This document shows, piece after piece, positions 1 through 9,327 of a stretch of 64,000 nucleotides of DNA. Source of the DNA: an uncultured Paracoccaceae bacterium (GTDB lineage Bacteria > Pseudomonadota > Alphaproteobacteria > Rhodobacterales > Rhodobacteraceae); assembly GCA_934500835.1 (NCBI GenBank), contig CAKSTR010000005.1, forward strand, positions 251,025 through 315,024. The letters are read 5' to 3'. Position 1 is the first letter of the stretch, and each line of letters opens with the position of its first letter. Both the position numbers and the translations under genes were made by a program. The notes under the pieces were generated by a model that made no database searches, was not told where the DNA came from, and worked only from the letters and a program-made list of their open reading frames with translations.

Positions 1-743
1 GCCGTGATCTTCACCGGATTGGCCTCGGCGTTTGAATATTCCTCGGTGTTCGGCATCGGCAGGGGCTGCATGTCCGGGACCATGGAGGGCATCGGGGCTG
101 CAGCCATCGGTGGTTCGGCCATCGCCATGTCCGAGGCCGCGTCGGCGACGCTGTCTGCTTCGCGCGCCCGGGGCTGATCGGCGCTGCCAAGCGCATCTTC
201 GGATTTCTTTGCCTCGGCTTCCGGCGCGGGACCGGCCGTCGCCACCACGGCCTCTCCTTGTCCGATTACCGGCTCGGGGGCGGTCGGCGCCTCCTCGGTT
301 GCCAGATCGACGGGGCGTTCCGGGGCAGGGGCCATGGCACGGCCCTCGGCTTCGGCGACAGGCGCGCCGCTGCCTTCGGTGGGCGCGCCGGCGATATTCT
401 CGACCGGCGCCTCGGGCGCCAGGGTTTTCGGCGCGACCGGCGGGGTGTTGTTCCGCGTGGCGGGCAGGATCACAGCCACGCCGATGATCAGCGCCGCAAC
501 AGAGGTCGAGGCTGCAAGGGCGGGCTTGGTGGTGAGAAACTTCAACATCGAAAGCACTCCGTTCAGGAACCCCGCCCCTTCCGGGCGGTCCTGACTGGAA
601 CGGGAGACATCCATCGATCCTTGGAGCCGGTCGAAATTTTCCATCGCCAGCTTCAGCGCAGCATCCTTGGCGGCCGGTTCCGGCGCGGGCGCGGTTTTCA
701 GGGCCGTCTTCAAAGCCTTGAGGTCGTCGAACTCGTCGTTCAT
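1..743 (-). CDS. VWA-domain protein (YfbK type), N-terminal part only
   Basis: The gene runs off the left edge, so only the first 247 residues are visible. The N-terminus is acidic and cytoplasmic, with one membrane helix near residues 77-95 and then a long Pro/Ala-rich linker. Around residues 231-246 it reads [16 protein letters not shown], which matches the start of the conserved N-terminal region of YfbK-like von Willebrand factor A proteins; the VWA domain itself should lie outside the window. The start codon overlaps the stop of the upstream ECF sigma factor gene in an ATGA arrangement, so the two are translationally coupled. The short segment before the helix may act as the anti-sigma part, which is an inference from position. 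Family assignment rests on that motif and on the sigma-factor neighbour. Confidence 0.72.
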   Translation of the reverse strand, partial: MNDEFDDLKALKTALKTAPAPEPAAKDAALKLAMENFDRLQGSMDVSRSSQDRPEGAGFLNGVLSMLKFLTTKPALAASTSVAALIIGVAVILPATRNNTPPVAPKTLAPEAPVENIAGAPTEGSGAPVAEAEGRAMAPAPERPVDLATEEAPTAPEPVIGQGEAVVATAGPAPEAEAKKSEDALGSADQPRAREADSVADAASDMAMAEPPMAAAPMPSMVPDMQPLPMPNTEEYSNAEANPVKIT

Positions 744-1300
744 TTCGCATCCTCCGCGGCCATGGCCCTGAGCCGCTTCTTCACCTCGGACATGCGCCAG
801 GCGATGGTGCCTTCGCTGACGCCAAGGATCGCGCCGGCCTCGGCCTGTGTCATCTCTTCGCCAAGGACCAGCGCCACCGTGTCGCGCAATTCGGGCGAAA
901 GCCGCTGCATGGAGGCCGTCAGCCAGTCCAGCGCCTCGGCCTGGGTGGCGATCTCGTCCTGCCGGGCGATTTCCCAATCGCCCCAGCCGGTTGCCGCCTT
1001 GGCGCGGGTCGCCTGCCGCCGCCGCAGGTCATGGGCGGCATTCACCACCACGCGGTAAAGCCAGGTGGTAAAGCGCGCCTCGGCCCGCCAGCCGCGCAGC
1101 TTGGTCGGCAGGGCGGCGCAGATGTCCTGCGTCAGATCCTCGGCCTCGGCCTTCGATCCGGTCAGGCGCCACGCAAGCCCGTGGATCCGGTCATAATGTC
1201 GCGCGATCAGCGTGGCGAAGGCCGCGCGGTCGCCCTGCGCGGCGGCAAGTCCAAGAGTTTCATCGGCCGTGTCCATCAGCATGATGTATTGCAGACGCAT
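740..1300 (-). CDS. ECF-family RNA polymerase sigma factor
   Basis: This 186-residue protein directs core RNA polymerase to a special promoter set. Region 2 is visible around [15 protein letters not shown] and AEDLTQD, and region 4 around [20 protein letters not shown] followed by a basic end. Length is normal for an ECF sigma factor. I start at the ATG at 1300, which reads MRLQY; internal ATGs at 1282 and 1276 are alternatives, and none has a strong ribosome binding site. The stop overlaps the start of the VWA protein, which probably takes part in its control. It is divergent from the transglutaminase gene at 1464. The regulon cannot be told from the sequence. Confidence 0.88.
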   Translation of the reverse strand: MRLQYIMLMDTADETLGLAAAQGDRAAFATLIARHYDRIHGLAWRLTGSKAEAEDLTQDICAALPTKLRGWRAEARFTTWLYRVVVNAAHDLRRRQATRAKAATGWGDWEIARQDEIATQAEALDWLTASMQRLSPELRDTVALVLGEEMTQAEAGAILGVSEGTIAWRMSEVKKRLRAMAAEDAK

Positions 1301-1405
1301 GCCGGGGGGCAATCCTTGGCAGGACCGGCGCGAGGTTGCGGATTTCTTGCATGACTGCGGCGCGGTGCTGTCGGAAACCCTGCCCGCGCGATCCCTGGGG
1401 TTGCC

Positions 1406-1434
1406 TTGTCTGTCCCCGGCCGCTCGCCTAGGGT
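1406..1434 (+). promoter_or_regulatory. Probable sigma-70 type promoter for the transglutaminase gene
   Basis: TTGTCT, a 17-bp spacer and TAGGGT lie 30 bp before the ATG at 1464. The same TTGNNN-17-TAGGNT layout recurs before the genes at 16432 and 30137. Confidence 0.5.
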
Positions 1435-1463
1435 GCGGGCATGCCCGAAAGACATGGTGTTTC

Positions 1464-3419
1464 ATGCGTGCCCTGATTGCGATCCTTGCCCTTTTTTGCA
1501 GCGCCCTGCCGGTGTTGGCGCAATCGCCGGGGCTGGACCGGGCCGATGCGCCGGCCTGGGTCGATGAACTGCCGATGCTGGCGGTGGACCCCGCCTTGCG
1601 CCTGCATTCGCTTGACGGCGTGCATTACATCCTGTCGGACCATCAGCTGCACTGGGAGGGCGACACCCGCATCTCATACGGCCGCACCGCGCTTGAGGTG
1701 ACCGACCGCGCCGGGCTGGAGCGGGCGGCGACGATCAGCTTCGACTACGATCCGCGCTTTGACCGGGTGATCCTGACCCGTCTTGTGGTGATCCGCGACG
1801 GGCAGGAGATCGACCTGCGCGACAAGGTGCAGGAAGAGGTGCTGCGGCGCGAGACGCGTCTGGACGAGGGGATCATCGACGGCACCCTGACCGCGTGGAT
1901 CCAGGTGCCGGACCTGAGGGTCGGCGACATCGTGGACTATGCCAGCCTGCGCGAGATGAAGCCGCTGGCTTCGGCAGGCGAACGCTCGGTCTGGTCGACG
2001 CTGGAATGGGGCGTGCCCGTGCAGCTGTCGCGGACCATCGTCCTTTGGCCCGAGGACTGGCATTTCAATCAGGCGGCGCTGACCGACCGTGTCACCCATG
2101 TCTCGTCTCCGGCAGAAGGCGGGCTGGTGCGCCATGAATGGCAGCGGTTGAACCACATCCCCGAACGCTGGGAGGACAACACCCCCCCGGGCTATGGGCC
2201 GGGCGCGGTCCTGAAGCTGACGGCCGAGACGGACTGGGGCGCAATCTCGGGCGCGCTGTCGCCCTATTACGCCAAGGACTATCCGCTGACCCCGGAGTGG
2301 GAGGCAAAGCTGGAGGCGATCAAGGCTGCCAGCACCGATCCCGAGACGCGGGCCATCGCGGCATTGCGGCTGGTGCAGGATGAGCTGCGCTATGTTTCGC
2401 TGTCGGTGGGGGCCGGGGGCTACTGGGCGCGGCTGCCGCAAGAGGTGCTGACTTCGGGCTTTGGCGACTGCAAGGACAAGGCGCTGTTGCTGGTCGTCCT
2501 CTTGCAGCGGATGGGGATCGAGGCGGCCGTGGCGCTGACCGACATCGACGAAGGCCGCGCCCTTCCGATGGAGGTGCCGATGCTGGGCCTTTTCGACCAT
2601 GCCATCGTCCGCATCCGGCTGAACGGCAAATCCCATTGGGTGGACCCGACCGCGATTCATCAGGGCGGCGATCTGACGACCGGCACCCCTCCGGCCTATG
2701 CCTGGGCACTGCCCCTGACCGGGGCGGGCCAGCGCGGGCTGGAAGAGATTCCGGTGACGCCGGACCAGTCCTGGTCGACCGATGTGACCGAGACCTACAG
2801 CTTCGGCGACAAGGGCGTGGGGCTTGAGGTCCGCTCGATCTACCATGGCGGGGCGGCGGATTCGATGCGGCAGAGGTTCGCGGTCACCCCGCTCTCCAAC
2901 CTGTCGCGCGACTATCTGGATTACTACCTTGATCGCTATCCGGGTCTTGAGATGGAGCGCGGCATCGAAGTGCAGGATGATCGCGCCGGCAACCGCTTCC
3001 AGATGGTCGAGCGTTATTTCCTGCCGATGCGCCTACTGCGCGGCACAGCGCTTGAGCTGGATTTCCCCTTCGGAACAGAGGATTTCGTCTCGAACCTGCC
3101 CAATGCGCTGGCCACCACCCGGCAGATCCCGCTGGACATGGGTGAAGCCGCGATCTTCCGCCACAAGGTGCAGGTCAACAACGCCCCGATGGAGTTCCTT
3201 GCCCCCGGCCCGATCCTGCTGCGCAACGAGGGGTTCAGCTTCGCCCTGACCGCATCAGACCGCCCGGCCGGCACCCTGACCCTGGCCTGGACGTTCGAGC
3301 GCAAGGGCGGCAATGTCACGCCGGCCCAGGCCGCCGCGGTGATCGGCGATGCCGACCATGTCTATGAAAACACCTGGTTCAGCTGGGACGTCTCGCCCGA
3401 CCCGGACTTCCGGCCCTAG
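1464..3419 (+). CDS. DUF3857 and transglutaminase-domain exported protein
   Basis: This is a 651-residue protein with a clear signal peptide (residues 1-20, ending in PVLAQ). A DUF3857-type beta-rich domain fills roughly residues 55-250 and is followed by a transglutaminase-like core. The catalytic triad is visible: Cys336 in FGDCKDKA, His379 in FDHAIV and Asp394 in WVDP. Such proteins are thought to act in the periplasm as cysteine peptidases or amide-forming enzymes; the substrate is unknown. I chose the ATG at 1464 because it gives the signal peptide and follows a plausible promoter. The gene stands alone, divergent from the ECF sigma factor, and ends at a terminator shared with the convergent gene downstream. 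Confidence 0.88.
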   Translation: MRALIAILALFCSALPVLAQSPGLDRADAPAWVDELPMLAVDPALRLHSLDGVHYILSDHQLHWEGDTRISYGRTALEVTDRAGLERAATISFDYDPRFDRVILTRLVVIRDGQEIDLRDKVQEEVLRRETRLDEGIIDGTLTAWIQVPDLRVGDIVDYASLREMKPLASAGERSVWSTLEWGVPVQLSRTIVLWPEDWHFNQAALTDRVTHVSSPAEGGLVRHEWQRLNHIPERWEDNTPPGYGPGAVLKLTAETDWGAISGALSPYYAKDYPLTPEWEAKLEAIKAASTDPETRAIAALRLVQDELRYVSLSVGAGGYWARLPQEVLTSGFGDCKDKALLLVVLLQRMGIEAAVALTDIDEGRALPMEVPMLGLFDHAIVRIRLNGKSHWVDPTAIHQGGDLTTGTPPAYAWALPLTGAGQRGLEEIPVTPDQSWSTDVTETYSFGDKGVGLEVRSIYHGGAADSMRQRFAVTPLSNLSRDYLDYYLDRYPGLEMERGIEVQDDRAGNRFQMVERYFLPMRLLRGTALELDFPFGTEDFVSNLPNALATTRQIPLDMGEAAIFRHKVQVNNAPMEFLAPGPILLRNEGFSFALTASDRPAGTLTLAWTFERKGGNVTPAQAAAVIGDADHVYENTWFSWDVSPDPDFRP

Positions 3420-3429
3420 GCCATGAAAA

Positions 3430-3459
3430 GGCCCCCGTCCCCTTTCGGGAACGGGGGCC
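3430..3459. terminator. Bidirectional hairpin terminator between convergent genes
   Basis: GGCCCCCGT at 3430-3438 pairs with ACGGGGGCC at 3451-3459. It lies between the stop codons of the transglutaminase gene (3419) and the peptidoglycan-binding protein gene (3480). Confidence 0.75.
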
Positions 3460-3479
3460 GGCCTGCCCCGGTGAAGGGC

Positions 3480-3953
3480 TTAGTAGATCAGGCCGTCATA
3501 CAGCGCATAGACGCCGCCGGCCGTGTTCATGTGGCCGGGTGCCCCGGCGGCGCGGGCATAGGCGGCAAGCGCGTTGTAGGTGCCGGGGCCAAAGGATCCG
3601 TCGATCCCGCCATGGTAGTAGCCATAGGCGCGCAGCGACCGCTGGATCGCCTTGCGCTCGGATTTCGAGTAGCTGTTGAAGGCCTGCGCGGCAGGGGTCG
3701 AGTAGACCGAGCGATAGCTGGGCGCAGGATCACGATAGACCGGGCGCGGCGCGGGGTTCACATAGACCGGATCGGGGGCGGCCTTGCGGTGGCGGTTGTT
3801 GTCGATCATCTCGTCGATGATGATCGCGGTCAGCGCGCCGGCCACGAAGCCCTGCTCTTTCTTGCCCCAGGCATGGGCCGGGACTGCGGCAGAGGCGGCG
3901 ATTGCGATGGCGGCGGCAGCGGCGATGGCTTTGGTGTTCAGAAGCGGCAGCAT
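3480..3953 (-). CDS. Small exported protein with peptidoglycan-binding-like domain
   Basis: This 157-residue protein carries an Ala-rich signal peptide (residues 1-28, cleavage after PAHA). A hydrophobic stretch (FVAGALTAIIIDEM) and a Pro/Tyr-rich linker follow. The C-terminal part, from KSERKAIQRSLRAYGYY to FGPGTYNAL, has the repeat pattern of a PG_binding_1 domain, in which a helix ends in GYY and a D-G-x-F-G-P turn follows. It probably sits in the periplasm attached to murein or the outer membrane. No catalytic domain is fused to it. It is transcribed alone, convergent with the transglutaminase gene. Confidence 0.72.
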   Translation of the reverse strand: MLPLLNTKAIAAAAAIAIAASAAVPAHAWGKKEQGFVAGALTAIIIDEMIDNNRHRKAAPDPVYVNPAPRPVYRDPAPSYRSVYSTPAAQAFNSYSKSERKAIQRSLRAYGYYHGGIDGSFGPGTYNALAAYARAAGAPGHMNTAGGVYALYDGLIY

Positions 3954-4105
3954 GTCTGATCCTTTCCGGTGTTGGTGACAGCACCATGGCAGCGGTGCGA
4001 TGAGGCCAATCTGGGCGCCACGGCCCTGCTAGGCAAAATCGCCCCGCCGTTATCGGATAGCGCAAAGGATTCCAGAGGGTTGCACGCCGCCTTCGGCGCA
4101 ACGGA

Positions 4106-4135
4106 AAAAGGCGGACCCTTACGGGCCCGCCTTTC
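4106..4135 (-). terminator. Rho-independent terminator of gabD
   Basis: On the minus strand AAAGGCGG (4128-4135) pairs with CCGCCTTT (4108-4115) around a GC-rich inner stem, and a run of five T follows. It lies 22 bp after the gabD stop codon. Confidence 0.85.
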
Positions 4136-4156
4136 CTTCTGCCCCGGATTCGGGGA

Positions 4157-5635
4157 TCAGATGCTGAGGCAGATGTATTTCATCTCAAGGAAGTCTTCCA
4201 TCCCGTGATGGCTGCCCTCGCGGCCAAGGCCGGATTGCTTGACGCCGCCGAAGGGCGCGACCTCGGTCGAGATGATGCCGGTGTTGACGCCGACGATGCC
4301 GTATTCCAGCGCCTCCTGGACCCGGGTCACCCGGCCGATGTCGCGGCTGTAGAAATAGGAGGCAAGGCCGAAGATCGTGGCATTGGCCTTCTCGATCACC
4401 TCTTCCTCGGTCTCGAACTTGAAGAGCGGGGCAACGGGACCGAAGGTTTCCTCGTTGGTCACGATCATCTCGTCGGTCACGCCGGTCAGCACGGTCGGCT
4501 GGAAGAAGTTGCCGCCAAGCGCGTGGCGATGGCCGCCGATTTCCACCCTGGCCCCCTTGGCAGTGGCATCGGCGATATGCTCTTCGACCTTCTCGACGGC
4601 GGCGAAGTTGACCAGCGGGCCGAACTGCACCTCGTCTGCCAGCCCGTCGCCAACCTTGGTCTTGGCGACGGCTTCCTTCAGCTTGGCGGCGAAGGCGTCA
4701 TAGACCCCGGCCTGAACGTAAAGCCGGTTGGCGCAGACGCAGGTCTGGCCGTTGTTGCGGAACTTCGACATCATCGCGCCGGCGACTGCCGCATCCAGAT
4801 CGGCGTCATCGAAGACGATGAAGGGCGCATTGCCCCCCAGCTCCATCGAACATTTCAGAACCTGATCGGCAGCCTGACGCAAGAGGATGCGGCCGACTTC
4901 GGTCGACCCGGTAAAGGTCAGCTTGCGGATGGCGGGGTTCTCGCAGAACTCCTTGCCGATGTCCGAGGACCGCTTCGAGGTGATGACGGCGAAGATGCCC
5001 TTCGGCAGCCCGGCCCGTTCGCCCAGCAGCGCCAGCGCCAGCGCCGACAGCGGCGTCTCGGCGGCGGGGCGGGCGACGAAACCGCAGCCCACGGCCAGGG
5101 CGGGGCCGCATTTGCGGGTGATCATCGCGTTGGGGAAGTTCCACGGCGTGATCGAGGCGACAACGCCGATCGGCTGCTTGATCACCGTCAACCGCTTGTC
5201 GCGCTGATGGCCGGGGATGGTCTCGCCGTAAACGCGCTTGGCCTCTTCGCCGAACCATTCGATGAAGCTGGCGCCATAGGCGATCTCGCCCTTCGCCTCG
5301 GCCAGCGGCTTGCCCATTTCGGCGCAAAGGATGGTGCCCAGATCGTCCTGGTTCGCCATCATCAGGTCGAACCATTTGCGCATCACTGCGGCACGTTCCT
5401 TGCCGGTGCGGGCGGCCCATTCCTTCATCGCAGCCTGCGCGGCCTTGATCGCGCGAGCGGTTTCGGCCCGGCTCAGGTTCGGGACTTCGCAGATCACGTC
5501 GCCGCGGGCGGGGTTCACCACCGGGAAGGTGGATTTGTCGTCGGCATCGACCCACTCGCCGGCCACATAGGCCTTGGTCACCAGAAGCGACGGGTCTTTC
5601 AGCAGGTCACGCAGGTTGGTCACGGAATCGAGCAT
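4157..5635 (-). CDS. gabD: NAD(P)-dependent succinate-semialdehyde dehydrogenase
   Basis: This 492-residue aldehyde dehydrogenase oxidises succinate semialdehyde to succinate in the GABA pathway. Family motifs are in order: TPWNFPNA with Asn167, GSTEVGR, the general-base Glu265 in MELGGNAP, and the nucleophile Cys299 in [11 protein letters not shown]; the second Cys at 301 is typical of the GabD group. The start at 5635 is fixed by a GGAGG box 7 bp upstream. The cofactor-binding site, usually VxKPA, reads FVARPA here, so Lys is replaced by Arg189, which may affect cofactor preference. The gene is monocistronic with its own terminator. A related semialdehyde substrate cannot be excluded. Confidence 0.88.
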   Translation of the reverse strand: MLDSVTNLRDLLKDPSLLVTKAYVAGEWVDADDKSTFPVVNPARGDVICEVPNLSRAETARAIKAAQAAMKEWAARTGKERAAVMRKWFDLMMANQDDLGTILCAEMGKPLAEAKGEIAYGASFIEWFGEEAKRVYGETIPGHQRDKRLTVIKQPIGVVASITPWNFPNAMITRKCGPALAVGCGFVARPAAETPLSALALALLGERAGLPKGIFAVITSKRSSDIGKEFCENPAIRKLTFTGSTEVGRILLRQAADQVLKCSMELGGNAPFIVFDDADLDAAVAGAMMSKFRNNGQTCVCANRLYVQAGVYDAFAAKLKEAVAKTKVGDGLADEVQFGPLVNFAAVEKVEEHIADATAKGARVEIGGHRHALGGNFFQPTVLTGVTDEMIVTNEETFGPVAPLFKFETEEEVIEKANATIFGLASYFYSRDIGRVTRVQEALEYGIVGVNTGIISTEVAPFGGVKQSGLGREGSHHGMEDFLEMKYICLSI

Positions 5636-5767
5636 TGCAGCCTCCGTTCGGAAAGGGATGCTGCGGGATGCCATGGCAGGGGCCGACTTGTCCAGTTCCA
5701 CGCCCGGCTTAGGTCCAGATGCCGGCGCACATCCCGGCAGGCTGGCGGGATATGGCTGGCGGCGGAT

Positions 5768-5854
5768 GCCTCCGGCGGGGATATTTTCCTTCTGAAAGAA
5801 GCATCCCTCTTTCAGAAGGAAAATATCCTGGGGGTTTGGGGGTGAAACCCCCAT
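5768..5854 (+). repeat. Composite two-hairpin intergenic element, copy 1
   Basis: The element opens with GCCTCCGGCGGGGATATTT. A perfect 21-bp hairpin follows, with arms 5779-5799 and 5808-5828 and an 8-nt loop. A second hairpin pairs GGGGGTTT (5830-5837) with AAACCCCC (5845-5852). Copies 2 (18492) and 3 (25317) share the outer sequence but not the inner arms. It lies between gabD and the stop of the coiled-coil protein gene at 5930. Confidence 0.9.
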
Positions 5855-5929
5855 CGCCGAGGAGGAGCGCGCAGGCGCGACGACAAGACAAGGGGCTTGC
5901 GCGCCAGCGGTCCTTGGGCCTTGCGGCAC

Positions 5930-6259
5930 TCAGCCGTTGGCGTGCATCCGCTCGATATAGGCGCGCATTTCTTCGGCCTCCTGCCTTGCGTCGCGCAGCC
6001 CGTCCATGGCGGCGCGCAGTTCGGCCTCGGTCTGCGTGATCTGGTTCATCAGCTCGCCCTCGCGCTGTTCCAGATAGATCACCGCCTGATCGCGGACCTC
6101 TTCCGCCTCGTGCAGGGATTGTGCCAGCCGGTCCATCTCGGCCAGATCATTGCCGGCAACGCGGGAGAAGCGGTGCAGCAGCCAATGGGTGAACCAGCCC
6201 ATGGCGAAAGCCAGAAGCAGGATGATCGCGGTGGCGATGACGAATTCGGTGCGGTTCAT
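5930..6259 (-). CDS. Small membrane protein with coiled coil, function unknown
   Basis: This 109-residue protein has one N-terminal membrane helix (about residues 8-29). It is followed by a long charged helix rich in Glu, Arg, Gln and Ala (residues 40-105) with coiled-coil heptad character. It lies 34 bp downstream of the OmpA-family gene on the same strand, so the two are probably co-transcribed and may act together at the cell envelope. I do not recognise a named family. The ribosome binding site is weak (AGGACC about 14 bp upstream). Confidence 0.7.
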   Translation of the reverse strand: MNRTEFVIATAIILLLAFAMGWFTHWLLHRFSRVAGNDLAEMDRLAQSLHEAEEVRDQAVIYLEQREGELMNQITQTEAELRAAMDGLRDARQEAEEMRAYIERMHANG

Positions 6260-6293
6260 GCCCTGTCTGGTCCTGTCTTCTGCCGATCCGCGC

Positions 6294-8273
6294 TCAGCCG
6301 TCCTGGGCCGGGCGCGCCTTGGGGCGTATCGTCTTTTCGGTCGGCGCGACAGAGGGCGAGGTATCGTCCGAGAAATCGGGCGCCGCTGCCGCCGCCTCGC
6401 CGCCGTCTTCCGCGCCCTCGGTCTCGATCACCACCGCCGCGCCCTCGACCTTCAGCACGAATTCGATCCGCCGGTTTGCCTCGCGGCCGTCTTCGGTGCC
6501 GTTGTCGGCGATCGGAACGCCCTCGCCGTAGCCAACGGCCTTCATTGCGGACACATCCACGCGCCGCCCCTGCAGGGCAAGCAGGACCGCTTCGGCCCGG
6601 GCCTGGCTCAGGGCCTTGTTGCCGGATTCCGACCCCTGGGCATCGGTATGGCCACCGATCTCCATCGGCAGGCCGGGGCAGTTCTTCAGCACATCGGCCA
6701 GACGGGCGATGACGGGAAGCGAGTCGCTGCTGATCTCGGCCGAGCCGGGGGTGAAGGTGATCTTCTGCGTCTTCACCACCGCGGCGACCGAGGCGGCGCA
6801 TTCCTGCGGTGTCGGCAGGGCGGCGAAGGGGTCCAGTTCCTTGTCATAGGTCACATCGACCTTGAATTTCTGGCCCTGGCCCAGCTTGCCCGACAGGATC
6901 TGCGTGACCTTGGCGCGGGCATCCTGACTGCCGGCGACGCCTTTCACCTCGACCAGATCGGCGCGCACCAGAAGGCTGCCATCGTGCAGGGCGGCCAGCG
7001 CCTCAAGGCCGGCCAGCACGCGCACCGGCCAGCCATCGGGCAGATCGGCGTCCAGCCGGGTCGCCACATAGACCTTCGAGGCACCGAAAGCGGACCGGGC
7101 GAAGGCATCGACGGCGGCCTGTTGCACCTCGTCCGTCAGCCGGCCCCGCAGTTCCACGCGGCCTTCGGGCGACAGCCGGGCGGTGAATTCGGCCGGGCCT
7201 TGCGCGACTTCCTTCTTCGGCAGCTGCGCATCCAGCGAAAAGACCTGGGGCAGGGCGGCGCGCAATTCCCCGACCACGCGGTCGAAATCGGCCTGCGCCA
7301 CCGATTCCCCCGCCAGAAGCGAGACATCGGCGTCCGAGAAGGTCAGCGTGGCATTGCCCAGTTCGGCCACCGCGCTGATCCCGGCGGCGACCCCTTCGGC
7401 CCAACGGGGCGTCGGCACGCCAAGGCCGATGGTGCAGGTGGTGCCGGCGGGCAGGCCGGCGGCTTCGGCCGCGCGCAGGATGGTTGTCCGGGCGCGTTCG
7501 CTGTCGGCGGCACAGGCGTCGAAACGCGCGCCCTGATCGTCCTTGATGAAACGCAGGGTGAAGGGGGTCAGGACCGGGCGCGGCGCAGAGATTTCGATCA
7601 CCAGCCCGAGGCCTTCGGGCTTGCCGCGCTTTAGCACCGTTTCAAGGCGGCGCTTCTCCGCCTCGCTGTCGGCGATGGCGGTCACCTCGACCCGGTCGGC
7701 AGCGACCGAGACCTTGGAGCGTTTCAGCACCTTCAGCGCCTCGATCCCGAAGGCGAGCGCATCGTTCCATGTTTCGGGCGCCGGCCAGGCGGCGGCTTCC
7801 AGCAGGTTGTCGACCTCGATCCCCGGGGTCAGCGCCTCGGCGGCGGCGACAAGGGCCGCCTCGTCGATGCCGCCGGCCTGAGGTATTTCCGGCAGAAGGC
7901 CGATCAGCTGGATGCCGTCATCGTTGCGCAGCATCTCGACCGAGAAGCGCGGCGCCGCCAGCGCGGTCGCAGGCGTCACCTCCAGCGAATCGCGGACGCG
8001 GCTGGAATCGACCAGCGTGCCGACAAGGTTCAGCGCGCGGAAACGGGTGCGTTCGTCCGGGGCGGTGCCCGTCAGATGGACCTGCAGCCCGTCCGAGCTG
8101 ACGCTTGCCCACTCCATTCCCGCGCCCTGCAGGCCCGCATTCACCACGGTATCCGTGCGCATCTCGATCACCAGCGCCGTCAGCAGGGCGACGCCAAGCA
8201 TGACCAGACCGGCAAGGGCGAAGGCCAGTGCCGCAAGAGCCGTCGAGGGCAGGCGAAGAAGGCGTCTTGGCAA
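6294..8273 (-). CDS. OmpA-family envelope protein with N-terminal membrane anchor
   Basis: This 659-residue protein begins with a basic stretch and one membrane helix (about residues 13-36). Then come several BON-like alpha/beta repeats (residues 50-480) and a C-terminal OmpA peptidoglycan-binding domain. The OmpA domain shows FTPGSAEIS, GGHTDAQGS and the ANRRIEFVL ending, followed by an acidic Ala-rich tail. It should span the periplasm and hold the inner membrane to murein. The only start giving the anchor is the TTG at 8273, with GAGAA upstream; no in-frame ATG precedes it. Downstream lies the coiled-coil membrane protein at 5930, likely in one operon. Confidence 0.85.
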   Translation of the reverse strand: MPRRLLRLPSTALAALAFALAGLVMLGVALLTALVIEMRTDTVVNAGLQGAGMEWASVSSDGLQVHLTGTAPDERTRFRALNLVGTLVDSSRVRDSLEVTPATALAAPRFSVEMLRNDDGIQLIGLLPEIPQAGGIDEAALVAAAEALTPGIEVDNLLEAAAWPAPETWNDALAFGIEALKVLKRSKVSVAADRVEVTAIADSEAEKRRLETVLKRGKPEGLGLVIEISAPRPVLTPFTLRFIKDDQGARFDACAADSERARTTILRAAEAAGLPAGTTCTIGLGVPTPRWAEGVAAGISAVAELGNATLTFSDADVSLLAGESVAQADFDRVVGELRAALPQVFSLDAQLPKKEVAQGPAEFTARLSPEGRVELRGRLTDEVQQAAVDAFARSAFGASKVYVATRLDADLPDGWPVRVLAGLEALAALHDGSLLVRADLVEVKGVAGSQDARAKVTQILSGKLGQGQKFKVDVTYDKELDPFAALPTPQECAASVAAVVKTQKITFTPGSAEISSDSLPVIARLADVLKNCPGLPMEIGGHTDAQGSESGNKALSQARAEAVLLALQGRRVDVSAMKAVGYGEGVPIADNGTEDGREANRRIEFVLKVEGAAVVIETEGAEDGGEAAAAAPDFSDDTSPSVAPTEKTIRPKARPAQDG

Positions 8274-8349
8274 GGGATTCTCGGGCAGGTGGGTCTGGAC
8301 GGGCCGGTCCAGCCCCGTGCTTCCTAGGGCGATTGCGTGGCGGGATCAA

Positions 8350-9315
8350 TCAGACGACGGCGGCGGCGGCAAGAAACAGCACAAGGATCAGCCCGGCATC
8401 GCGGTTGGATTTGAAGATCCGCAGGCAAGAGGCCGGGTCATCGGGCCTCAGCACCCGCATCTGCCAGACCATATGCGCCCCCATCGCCCAGATCCCGGCC
8501 AGCGCCAGCATCATCGGCCAGGGGCCGCGGGTGGCGGGCAGCGTGGCGATCACGGCAGCGGCCAGAAGAAGCGTGGTCAGCAGAAGAAAGCCGGCCAGCC
8601 ATTTTCCGGCGTTGTCGCCGAACAGCCGCGCCGTGGACTTGACGCCGATCAGCGCGTCATCCTCTTTGTCCTGCAGGGCATAGATGGTGTCGTAGTAAAG
8701 CGTCCATGTGATCCCGGCGGCGTAAAGCAGGAATGTTCCGGGGTGCAGCGTTCCGGCATGGGCGGCCCAGGCCAGAAGGGCGCCCCAGTTGAACGCGAGG
8801 CCCAGAAAGGCCTGCGGCCACCAGGTGAAGCGTTTCGCAAAGGGATAGATCGCCACCAGCGCCAGCGAGCCTATGCCAAGCGCAATGGCAAGGCTGTTGT
8901 AGCTGAACAGGATCACCGCCCCCAGAAGCGCCTGCACCGCCATCCAGACCAGCGCGCCCTTCAGCGTGACCTGACCCGAGGGCAGGGGGCGGCTGCGCGT
9001 CCGCGCCACCGCGGCGTCGATCTTGCGGTCGGTGATGTCGTTCCAGGTGCAGCCCGCCCCCCGCATCAGAAAGGCCCCGATCCCGCAGCCGGCGGCAATC
9101 CACAGATCCCAGAGCCGGAACCCGTCCAGATTGGCGGCCAGCGCCACGCCCCAGAGACAGGGGATATAGAGAAGCCATGTCCCGATCGGCCTGTCGGCCC
9201 GGCTGAGGCGCAGGAAGGGGCGCGACGGCGCAGGGGCGAAACGGTCGACCCAATTGCCCTTCGGCGCGTCGGCGACAGTGCCCGCAGGCTCTGGCATTTC
9301 GCTGTTGCGGGACAT
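8350..9315 (-). CDS. ubiA: 4-hydroxybenzoate polyprenyltransferase
   Basis: UbiA attaches the polyprenyl tail to 4-hydroxybenzoate in ubiquinone synthesis. The 321-residue protein has about eight membrane helices and both aspartate-rich motifs: NDITDRKID with the following ARTRSRPLPSG, and ALQDKEDD with IGVKSTA. These bind the magnesium-diphosphate of the prenyl donor. The start at 9315 gives MSRNSEM and a short soluble N-terminus. Only 12 bp separate it from the divergent rsmE start, so the promoters of the two genes must overlap each other's coding sequence or the genes are read from farther away. Confidence 0.95.
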   Translation of the reverse strand: MSRNSEMPEPAGTVADAPKGNWVDRFAPAPSRPFLRLSRADRPIGTWLLYIPCLWGVALAANLDGFRLWDLWIAAGCGIGAFLMRGAGCTWNDITDRKIDAAVARTRSRPLPSGQVTLKGALVWMAVQALLGAVILFSYNSLAIALGIGSLALVAIYPFAKRFTWWPQAFLGLAFNWGALLAWAAHAGTLHPGTFLLYAAGITWTLYYDTIYALQDKEDDALIGVKSTARLFGDNAGKWLAGFLLLTTLLLAAAVIATLPATRGPWPMMLALAGIWAMGAHMVWQMRVLRPDDPASCLRIFKSNRDAGLILVLFLAAAAVV

Positions 9316-9327
9316 AGGTTTCCCCCC

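Noticed and set aside
4205..5845. A 546-codon plus-strand frame
   Set aside because: It is antisense to gabD along its whole length and has no family motifs.
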